From assembly GCF_014251595.1 (NCBI RefSeq), contig NZ_CP059192.1, forward strand, positions 1-64,000: a stretch of 64,000 nucleotides of DNA, written 5' to 3'. The notes beneath the pieces were generated by a model. The model did no database searches and was not told where the DNA came from. It saw only the letters and a program-made list of their open reading frames with translations. This document shows positions 57,545-64,000 of this stretch, one piece after another. The translations under genes were made by a program, and so were the position numbers. The DNA is from Blattabacterium cuenoti. GTDB taxonomy: Bacteria; Bacteroidota; Bacteroidia; Flavobacteriales; Blattabacteriaceae. Each line of letters opens with the position of its first letter. The first letter of the stretch is position 1.

Positions 57545-58660
57545 ATGAAAAAAATTTTTATCATTTTTTTTTCTTTGGTTATTTTATTAGGAGGAGTAAA
57601 AAAACAACCTCATAAAGAAAAAATAATAATAAAAGAAGATAAATTACATTTCAAAAAACCTATTAACATTATTTTTATGTTACCTTTATTTTTGAGTTCT
57701 ACAGAAATAAGTCAGGAAAATAAAAAATTAAGTGATAATGCTTTATCTTTTTATCTTGGATCTAAAACAGCTATTGATTTTATTCTTTTCTTTCAAAAGA
57801 AAGAAAAAATAAATATTAAAATATTTGACACTAAAAATGAAAAAAAAAGGATTACAAACTTTATTAGTTCATATGATTTATCTAAAATTCATGCTATTAT
57901 AGGTCCTTTTTTTCGTTCTTCTTTAGAAGAAGTTGCCAAAAAAAACAATAAAATCCCTATTATTTCTCCTTTTATATCTTCTGATTATTTAAATTTTTAT
58001 CCTAATATTATTCAAGCTGAAACACAAGATATTTATCTAATAGAACCTATTTTGGATGAAATTAAAATTCATCATAAAAAAAACAAAATAAAAATTTTGT
58101 ATCTATTAGGAGAAGAACCATCCCAAAAAATAAAAAATTTTATAAAAAAACAATTATTACAATGTAATCATCATTTTAAAATTTTTTATTTGAAAAATAA
58201 TTTCTATAATATTAAAAAAAATATACCTTTTTTTGCAATTTTTTTAGGAGGAGATCCTATTTTAGGAAAAGAATTTATTGAATTAATTAAAGGGGTTCCT
58301 GTCAAAAAAATTATTCCTTTTGGAATAGGTTATAATCATGTTTACTATCAGAATTTATCCTTATTAAAAGAACATAAATTTTTATTTACAACTAAATATC
58401 ATTTTAGTCAAAATGACCAAAATAAAAGAAAAATGTTTTTTTTTATTAGGAAAAAACTGGGAAATCATTTAAACAAATACCAATTATTAGGATTTGATTT
58501 ATCTTGTGATATATTATATAGACTTATTGAAAATCATAATTTATTTGAAATCATAGATAAAAGACCTTTTTCAGGATTGGTAAGCAAATATAAATATGAA
58601 AAAATTTCTGATACAGAAGGATATATAAATAGAGGATTATGGGTTATTCGTTTATATTAG
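57545..58660 (+). CDS. PBP1-like periplasmic protein without LysM repeats
   Basis: A 371-residue exported protein. An N-terminal hydrophobic signal (FIIFFSLVILLGGV) is followed by a type 1 periplasmic-binding-protein fold, seen in NIIFMLPLFLSS, IHAIIGPFFRSSLEEVAKKNNKIPIISPF and ILYLLGEEPSQKIKNF. In Bacteroidota, similar folds usually follow LysM peptidoglycan-binding repeats; here they are absent. The sequence LLGGV sits where a lipobox LxGC could be expected, so a lost lipidation cysteine is possible, though the signal may just be a normal Sec peptide. Ligand and role are unknown. It is convergent with the TPR gene, overlapping by 4 nt. Confidence 0.65.
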   Translation: MKKIFIIFFSLVILLGGVKKQPHKEKIIIKEDKLHFKKPINIIFMLPLFLSSTEISQENKKLSDNALSFYLGSKTAIDFILFFQKKEKINIKIFDTKNEKKRITNFISSYDLSKIHAIIGPFFRSSLEEVAKKNNKIPIISPFISSDYLNFYPNIIQAETQDIYLIEPILDEIKIHHKKNKIKILYLLGEEPSQKIKNFIKKQLLQCNHHFKIFYLKNNFYNIKKNIPFFAIFLGGDPILGKEFIELIKGVPVKKIIPFGIGYNHVYYQNLSLLKEHKFLFTTKYHFSQNDQNKRKMFFFIRKKLGNHLNKYQLLGFDLSCDILYRLIENHNLFEIIDKRPFSGLVSKYKYEKISDTEGYINRGLWVIRLY

Positions 58661-59217
58661 AATTTTTTTCTAATATAAGGATTCGGTTTGTTGATATTTC
58701 CTATGTTTATTTTTTTCATTTGTATTTTTATGATTTGAATTTGTTCATGTAATAAACCAGAAATATCCATTTTTTTTGCTTCTAACAATAAATTTTCAGC
58801 TCTTTTTTTATTTCCTTTTGATAACGATACTATCGCTAAATTTAGTTTAGCAATAGCTATATTTTGTTTAAATTTTAATCCCGAATCTAAAGCTTTCTGC
58901 ATATAATTTTCTGATTTAAAAATATTATTTTCTGAATACAAAATTCCATTCAAAAAATAATAATAAGCCATTTGATTTTTAGTTAATTGTAATTTAGGAT
59001 ATTTAATGTATCCTAAATATTTTTTGAATCCTTTCATATCCTTTTTTTGTATTTTAAAAAAAGCTAATAATAAAAATTCATTTCTAAAAATAAAAAAAAT
59101 AGGAATTAAACTCAATAGAAGAAAGATATATCCATATAAATAATTTTTGTTTAAAAATGATAAAACAGATCCTAAAAAGATGAACATGGATAATCCCATT
59201 TTTGAATATTTACTCAT
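58657..59217 (-). CDS. Small membrane TPR-repeat protein
   Basis: A 186-residue protein of unknown specific role. Two N-terminal hydrophobic helices (about 8-45, LSMFIFLGSVLSFL and YGYIFLLLSLIPIFFIF) precede a helical region with TPR-like units (AYYYFLNGILYSENNIFKSENYMQKALDSG and AIAKLNLAIVSLSKGNKKRAENLLLEAKK). Such proteins usually scaffold complexes. It overlaps the upstream esterase gene by 8 nt, so it is probably translated with it. Similar membrane-TPR proteins occur in Bacteroidota, but I cannot name an ortholog. Confidence 0.7.
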   Translation of the reverse strand: MSKYSKMGLSMFIFLGSVLSFLNKNYLYGYIFLLLSLIPIFFIFRNEFLLLAFFKIQKKDMKGFKKYLGYIKYPKLQLTKNQMAYYYFLNGILYSENNIFKSENYMQKALDSGLKFKQNIAIAKLNLAIVSLSKGNKKRAENLLLEAKKMDISGLLHEQIQIIKIQMKKINIGNINKPNPYIRKKF

Positions 59218-59878
59218 AATTTACGGAATCAATATGTTTTTCTCTAATCCAATTCATAAGATCTTGATAATTTTTATAACATAAAGTATGTCCAGATTCA
59301 TATTCTTTGTAAAATAAAGAAAATATTTTCTTTTTTTTTATAAATTTCAATCCTTCTTTTGCCCAATTTATAGGAATTATGGGATCATATTTTCCATGAG
59401 ATATAAAAAATTCTAAATCGTATAAATGATTAATTTTTTGGGGTAATATGCGATGTTCTAAATATCCACTTAAAGCGATTACTTTTTTTATTTTATCATG
59501 ATTTTTTAATGCTATCGCATAACTTAAAATTGCTCCTTGACTAAATCCACATATCCATATTGGATTTTTTTTTAATTGATACTCTTTTATGGCTTCATGT
59601 ATAAAAAACGATATTTTTTCAATAGTATTTTTGGCTTGCATGATATTAATAAAATTTTTTTTATTATCAAAATCTATATCATACCAAGAATATTTATTGA
59701 CCCCAATAGAATATATACCTTGTATCCCAATTAGAAAAAAATCTTTAGGTATCTCTTCTTGAAGAGAAAAAAGATCTTTTTCATTACTACCATATCCGTG
59801 AATCATTAAAAATAAAGTATTTCCATTTACAGATTTCTTTATAATATGTTTAATAGAAAGTTGATTTTTTAAAATCAT
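59210..59878 (-). CDS. Alpha/beta-hydrolase (phospholipase/carboxylesterase family)
   Basis: A 222-residue serine hydrolase of the carboxylesterase-2 type. The complete catalytic triad is visible: serine in WICGFSQGAILSYAIAL (GxSxG), aspartate in FISHGKYDPIIPINWA and histidine in YESGHTLCY. The N-terminal LFLMIHGYGSNEKDLFSL contains the oxyanion-hole HG. Family members hydrolyse lysophospholipids or short esters; the natural substrate is unknown. It lies between lolD and the TPR gene on the same strand with short gaps or overlaps. Confidence 0.87.
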   Translation of the reverse strand: MILKNQLSIKHIIKKSVNGNTLFLMIHGYGSNEKDLFSLQEEIPKDFFLIGIQGIYSIGVNKYSWYDIDFDNKKNFINIMQAKNTIEKISFFIHEAIKEYQLKKNPIWICGFSQGAILSYAIALKNHDKIKKVIALSGYLEHRILPQKINHLYDLEFFISHGKYDPIIPINWAKEGLKFIKKKKIFSLFYKEYESGHTLCYKNYQDLMNWIREKHIDSVNYE

Positions 59879-59887
59879 AGAATATTT

Positions 59888-60559
59888 TTATTTATGAATT
59901 TTGTGTATTCTTCCATTTTCTATTTTCAGTTTTTCATCCGCCATATTGGCTAATTGAAGATTATGAGTGACGATTAAAAAAGTTTGTTTTAATTGATAAT
60001 TAAGTAAAGAAAAAAAATTATGTAATTTTTCCGCATTTTTTACATCTAAATTACCAGAAGGTTCATCCGCAAAAATAATTTTGGGATCATTGATCAATGC
60101 TCTAGCTACGGATAATCTTTGTTTTTGACCCCCAGATAATTCTTCTATTTTATAATTTTCATATTTAGATAAATCTAAGTTTTTTAATAAATCTTTAGCT
60201 TTTTTTTTCACATATTTTTTATTTTTTTTGATAAACCCTGGTAAACAAATGTTTTCTAATACAGTAAATTCAGGAAAAAGTTGAGGTGTTTGAAAAATAA
60301 AACCTATTTCTTGATTTCTCAAAATAGAAAGCTCTTTATCTTTCATAGATAATATATCTTTTTTGTTAATTTTTATAACCGTTTTTTTTTTATTTATAGT
60401 CGGTTTTTCTAAAGTACCTAAAATATGTAATAAAGTACTTTTACCAGCTCCTGATTCTCCTAAAATACACACAATATTTCCTTCTTTTACCGTTATGTTT
60501 ATTCCTCTCAAAACTTCATCTTTTCCAAAAGATTTATAAATATTTTTTGCCTGGATCAT
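59888..60559 (-). CDS. lolD: Lipoprotein-releasing system ATP-binding protein LolD
   Basis: LolD powers release of mature lipoproteins from the inner membrane to the LolA carrier. The 223-residue ABC ATPase has Walker A LGESGAGKSTLLHILGTL, the Q-loop IFQTPQLFPEFTVLENI, signature LSGGQKQRLSVARAL, Walker B IIFADEPSGNLD and H-loop LIVTHNLQLA. The ESGAGKSTLLHILG and DEPSGNLD sequences are typical of LolD and the related MacB/FtsE group, so the name is probable, not certain. It fits with lnt at 8985, which makes the triacylated lipoproteins that LolCDE sorts. The cognate permease is not in the window. Confidence 0.85.
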   Translation of the reverse strand: MIQAKNIYKSFGKDEVLRGINITVKEGNIVCILGESGAGKSTLLHILGTLEKPTINKKKTVIKINKKDILSMKDKELSILRNQEIGFIFQTPQLFPEFTVLENICLPGFIKKNKKYVKKKAKDLLKNLDLSKYENYKIEELSGGQKQRLSVARALINDPKIIFADEPSGNLDVKNAEKLHNFFSLLNYQLKQTFLIVTHNLQLANMADEKLKIENGRIHKIHK

Positions 60560-60661
60560 TTTATTGTAAATTTAAAATTCTTCTTTCTAAGAAACTAAAT
60601 TAGAAAGATAAAAAAATGTTTAAATAATTTTAGTTTAAATTTACTTTAAAAATTATTTTCA

Positions 60662-61861
60662 ATGAATTTACATGAATACCAAGGTCGAGAAATATTGAAT
60701 TCATTTTCAATTCAGGTTCCTGATGGAATGATTGCCTCTTCTCCTGAAGAAGCTGTAGAAATAGCTAAAATTCTTTTTAAAAAAATTAAAAAAAATTCTT
60801 TAGTTATTAAAGCTCAAATTCATGCTGGAGGACGAGGAAAAGCTGGAGGTATTCAAATAGCAAAAAATTTGGATGAGGTTTATGAAAAGTCAAAAAATAT
60901 TTTAGGAAAATATCTCATAACCCCCCAAACTTCTAGAAAAGGAAAATTGGTTCGTAAAATTTTGTTATCTGAAGATGTTTATTTTTATGAACCAAGTCCT
61001 CCCATTGAGTATTATTTATCCATATTATTAAATCGAGATATAGAAAAAAATATGATTCTTTATTCAAAAGAAGGAGGAGTTAACATAGAAGATCTTTCAA
61101 ATAAAATATACAGAGAAGTCATAGATCCGATATTAGGGATTCAATTATTTCAAACAAAAAAAATTGGTTTCAATTTAGGTTTAGAAATAACCGAAAATGA
61201 TAAATCTTTAAAAAATTTTAGTCTTTTTTTATTTTCACTTTATAAAGCTTACATTAATTGCGATGCTTTATTATTAGAAATTAATCCTTTGATTAAAACA
61301 TTTAATCAACAATTTATTCCAGTTGATATAAAAATTGTTTTGGATGATAACGCTTTATTTCGTCATAAAAAATACGATTTGATACATGATCAAGATGATG
61401 TTAATATAATTGAACAAAAAGCAGCTAATGTCAAATTAAATTTTTTAAAATTAGAAGGAAATGTGGGATGTATGGTAAATGGAGCTGGATTAGCAATGGC
61501 GACTATGGATATGATTAAATCTTGTGGAGGAGTTCCGGCTAATTTTTTAGATATAGGAGGATCAGCAGATCAAAAACGTGTAGAAAAAGCTTTTGATTTA
61601 ATATTAAAGGATAAATCTGTTAAAACAATATTAATCAATATATTTGGAGGAATTGTACGTTGTGATACCGTTGCAGAAGGTATTATTAATTATTTTTCTA
61701 AAATTGATCAAAATATTGAAATTCCCATTGTTGTTCGTTTACAAGGGACAAATGAAAAAGTAGCAAAAAAACTAATTCAAAAAAGTTTATTACCTATTTA
61801 TTTTACTGATTCTTTGAAAGAAGCAGCAGATAAAATACAAGAAATTTTGCATCTAAAATAA
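60662..61861 (+). CDS. sucC: Succinyl-CoA synthetase beta subunit (ADP-forming)
   Basis: SucC is the ATP-grasp subunit that makes ATP from succinyl-CoA with SucD. The 399-residue protein begins MNLHEYQGREILNSFSIQVPDG, with IHAGGRGKAGGIQIAK in the ATP-grasp domain, LLLEINPLI, and the CoA-ligase-type LEGNVGCMVNGAGLAMATMD and GGIVRCDTVAEGI. All are family hallmarks. sucD is not beside it. With sucA, sucB and mdh here, much of the TCA cycle seems kept. dnaX follows 14 nt downstream. Confidence 0.97.
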   Translation: MNLHEYQGREILNSFSIQVPDGMIASSPEEAVEIAKILFKKIKKNSLVIKAQIHAGGRGKAGGIQIAKNLDEVYEKSKNILGKYLITPQTSRKGKLVRKILLSEDVYFYEPSPPIEYYLSILLNRDIEKNMILYSKEGGVNIEDLSNKIYREVIDPILGIQLFQTKKIGFNLGLEITENDKSLKNFSLFLFSLYKAYINCDALLLEINPLIKTFNQQFIPVDIKIVLDDNALFRHKKYDLIHDQDDVNIIEQKAANVKLNFLKLEGNVGCMVNGAGLAMATMDMIKSCGGVPANFLDIGGSADQKRVEKAFDLILKDKSVKTILINIFGGIVRCDTVAEGIINYFSKIDQNIEIPIVVRLQGTNEKVAKKLIQKSLLPIYFTDSLKEAADKIQEILHLK

Positions 61862-61875
61862 GATTTATTGATTTT

Positions 61876-63318
61876 ATGAATAAAATTTTTTCTGTATTAT
61901 CTGAAAAATATCAACCTTTAAAATGGCATGAAGTAATAGGACAAAATGATATAATTTTTATTATAAAAAAAGCAATACAAGAAAATCGTTTATCCAAAAT
62001 TTTATTTTTTTATGGTCCTGAAGGAGTAGGAAAAAATACATGTGCACGAATTTTATCAAATGAATTAAATTCTTTTTCAAAATTCGAAAATTATTATTCG
62101 AACAGATTTGAATTCAATGGAGTTTTAAATGATTCATTAAAAAATCTTGATAAGATTATCAATAAATCTCGTGTTGTTCCTAAAATAGGAAAATATTATG
62201 TATTTATTATTAATGATATACATATGTTTTCTCAATACTTTTTCAATTTTTTTATAAGATTCATAGAAGAAAAACATCCGCATATATTATTTATTTTTTG
62301 TGGAACAGAAGAAAGAAAAATTCCAAAATTAATTTTATCACGTTGTCAAGTTTATGATTTTAAAAGCATTTCTGCAAAAGAAATTTTTTTCTATTTGAAA
62401 ATGATTGCGGAAAAAGAAAATATAAAAATAGAAAATGAAGCGTTATTGATTTTATCAAAATATGTCAAAGGTTCTATTGGAAAAGCTATTTATTTATTTG
62501 ATAAATTAATTTTATGTAATAATTATAAAATATCAAAAGAATTTATAATTCAAAAATTAGGAATTATTGATATAAAATACTATTTTGAAATAGTAGATTA
62601 TCTTTTAGATCAAAAAATTCATAAAATATTTATTTTATTAGATAAAATTTTACAAGAAAAAATTGATTTTTATGATTTAATTATAGGTTTAACCAAACAT
62701 TTTAGAAATTTATTTTTATCTAAAAATCATGAAACAATTTCTATTCTAAAATTTAGAAAAGAGGTAATGTTTTCTTATATATCACAATCAAAAAAAATAT
62801 CCTATTTTTTTTTAACAAATGCTTTGAATATTTGTCTTAAATTGAAAAAAGAATATGAAAAATTTAATCGAAATTGTAGATTAACAATTGAAATTTGTTT
62901 CATACAGTTGGCGTATTTATTTGATCATTATAAAAATAAAAATTCTTCTTTTATGGAAGAGAAAAAAAAAAATGAAAAAATTCAATTTTTAAAAAAAACT
63001 TGGATCAAGTTTGTACAGAAATTTTCTGTAAAAAAAAGCACTATTTATTTATATTTTTTGAAAAATGAAATACAGTTTCAAATAAAAAAAAATAAAATAT
63101 TTTTTTTTGTTCCATCTAAATTAGTGGATCATAATTTTTTATTAATTCAAACACATTTTTTTAAATATTTTAAAGAAAAATTTAATAATCCACATTTAGA
63201 ATTTGAAATTGTGAATAAGAATTCAAGTATAATAGAGCAATATTATCTTTTATATCATAAAAATAAATTAGTAGAAACATTAATAGAACGATTGAATTTA
63301 AAAATTTCTTCTTCTTAG
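61876..63318 (+). CDS. dnaX: DNA polymerase III gamma/tau subunit, with altered ATPase motifs
   Basis: DnaX is normally the ATPase of the clamp loader that places the sliding clamp. The 480-residue protein has the N-terminal SEKYQPLKWHEVIGQ, sensor-1-type FCGTEERKIPKLILSRCQVYDF (SRC at 155-157) and the following collar helices. Three expected features are changed. Walker A is GPEGVGKN (47-54), with N54 where the Mg-binding Thr/Ser belongs. Walker B reads IINDIH (111-116) where IIDEVH is usual. The zinc-binding CxxCxxC module after Walker A is gone. It may be impaired or work by a changed mechanism. The C-terminal part is lysine-rich and unlike E. coli tau. Confidence 0.93.
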   Translation: MNKIFSVLSEKYQPLKWHEVIGQNDIIFIIKKAIQENRLSKILFFYGPEGVGKNTCARILSNELNSFSKFENYYSNRFEFNGVLNDSLKNLDKIINKSRVVPKIGKYYVFIINDIHMFSQYFFNFFIRFIEEKHPHILFIFCGTEERKIPKLILSRCQVYDFKSISAKEIFFYLKMIAEKENIKIENEALLILSKYVKGSIGKAIYLFDKLILCNNYKISKEFIIQKLGIIDIKYYFEIVDYLLDQKIHKIFILLDKILQEKIDFYDLIIGLTKHFRNLFLSKNHETISILKFRKEVMFSYISQSKKISYFFLTNALNICLKLKKEYEKFNRNCRLTIEICFIQLAYLFDHYKNKNSSFMEEKKKNEKIQFLKKTWIKFVQKFSVKKSTIYLYFLKNEIQFQIKKNKIFFFVPSKLVDHNFLLIQTHFFKYFKEKFNNPHLEFEIVNKNSSIIEQYYLLYHKNKLVETLIERLNLKISSS

Positions 63319-63368
63319 ATAAGACAAAAAAAAGAAAAAATTTTTATAAACGATTTTTTTTGCATAAT

Positions 63369-63402
63369 ATTTCTATTCAAACTACTACTAGTTTGTAGAA
63401 AT
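63369..63402. other. Inverted repeat between dnaX and clpC
   Basis: Arms ATTTCTA-TT-CAAACTA and TAGTTTG-TAGAAAT surround a CTAC loop, forming a 14-pair stem with a two-base bulge. It is too A+T-rich to be very stable but longer than most chance repeats here. It could be a terminator for dnaX (a T-run begins about 18 nt further on, near 63420) or a control element in front of clpC. Strand of action is not known. Confidence 0.35.
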
Positions 63403-63458
63403 AAAAGAAATATTTTATCTTTTTTTTATTTATAAAATATTTTTAATGATTTTAATTT

Positions 63459-64000
63459 ATGATTCATCATTATTCGTCAAACAGTATAAAAAAAATTTAT
63501 TTTTCTTCTACTTATTCCGATGAAGATATTGAAAATGATAGCTCTACTTCTTCTTATGGATCTGGAGGAAGTGGAACTGGTTCTGGTTATTATGGAGGAT
63601 CTTCAATCAGAAGTAAAACTCCTGTTTTAGATAATTTTGGAAGAGATTTGAATTCTATAGCTATGGAAGGAAAATTAGATCCAGTAGTTGGTAGAGATAA
63701 GGAAGTTGAACGTGTCTCTCAAATCTTGAGTAGAAGAAAAAAAAATAATCCTCTTCTTATAGGGGAGCCTGGAGTCGGAAAATCTGCTATTGCTGAAGGA
63801 TTGGCTTTACGTATTGTACAAAAAAAAGTTTCTAGAGTTTTATATAATAAAAGAGTCGTTGTATTAGATTTAGCTAGTCTAGTTGCTGGAACTAAATATA
63901 GAGGTCAATTTGAAGAAAGGATAAAGTCTATTATTAATGAATCAGAAAAAAATGCAGGTCTCATTCTTTTTATAGATGAAATTCATACTATGATTGGAGC
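63459..64000 (+). pseudogene. clpC: clpC, 5' part: N-domain missing and frameshifted in a poly-A run (possibly rescued by slippage)
   Basis: ClpC is the AAA+ unfoldase partner of ClpP. From ATG 63459 the frame encodes a glycine/serine-rich linker, then the D1 start [35 protein letters not shown]. At the A-run 63737-63744 (eight A's) the frame goes out and ends at TAG 63759-63761. The continuation [41 protein letters not shown] and [14 protein letters not shown] is in the next frame up (+1), open from 63734 to the window end. One extra A (nine) restores one frame. The double Clp_N domain (about 150 residues) is absent: a TAA at 63453-63455 blocks the frame and nothing upstream encodes it. The 3' end is cut by the window. 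Confidence 0.85.

Noticed and set aside
1..64000. CRISPR array, prophage, insertion sequence or toxin-antitoxin pair
   Set aside because: No repeated spacers, transposase, integrase or phage genes were seen; the window is housekeeping and envelope genes throughout.

Overview
The window is 64 kb of a very A+T-rich (about three quarters by eye), gene-dense, reduced Bacteroidota genome. It looks like Blattabacterium, the cockroach endosymbiont. The case rests on flavobacterial-type proteins throughout, a tmRNA tag reading GEKQYAFAA, Bacteroidota promoters (TTTG, about 20 nt, TAnnTTTG), a lack of clear Shine-Dalgarno sites, short spacers, and no mobile elements, prophage or CRISPR. The genus is an inference; no search was possible.

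Layout. 1-5.7 kb: translation and transcription genes nusA, infB, aspS. 5.6-10.6 kb: ppa, a 2-oxo-acid dehydrogenase E2 gene, NAD(P)HX repair (nnrE-nnrD fusion), lnt. 10.7-11.1 kb: tmRNA. 11.1-16.7 kb: the rod-shape operon mreB-mreC-mreD-mrdA-rodA on the minus strand. 16.8-27.3 kb: folK, an LPS-export group (lptD, an OstA/LptA-like gene, lptB), ridA, a class-III aminotransferase, truA, an ABC exporter and a SurA-like chaperone. 27.3-39.6 kb: thiamine pyrophosphokinase, mdh, gcvP, tsaD, a TamB-like protein, an Lrp/AsnC regulator and a PgpH-like HD hydrolase. 39.6-40.6 kb: tRNA-Ser, tRNA-Pro and tRNA-Arg, then clpP. 40.7-46.8 kb: a flippase, a decayed dUTPase, a sugar nucleotidyltransferase, tatA, an MltD-like transglycosylase, recA and a metallo-hydrolase. 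46.8-53.5 kb: a ccsBA fusion, a PlsC-like acyltransferase, alaS. 53.5-64 kb: TCA genes sucA, sucB and sucC, a PBP1-like protein, a TPR protein, an esterase, lolD, dnaX and the start of clpC.

How the genes work together. Envelope construction dominates: cell shape, LPS transport (lptD, lptB, OstA-like), lipoprotein maturation and sorting (lnt, lolD), and outer-membrane assembly (SurA-like, TamB-like). This is unusual for an intracellular symbiont. mdh, sucA, sucB, sucC and gcvP give partial TCA and one-carbon metabolism. ccsBA implies c-type cytochromes.

No new multi-gene system is evident. The notable signals are decay in place: clpC has lost its N-domain and carries a one-base frameshift in a poly-A run; DnaX has altered Walker A and B motifs and no zinc-module cysteines; the dUTPase lacks its N-terminus and catalytic motifs; lnt has no usual start codon. 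No gene-free stretch exceeds 300 bases.
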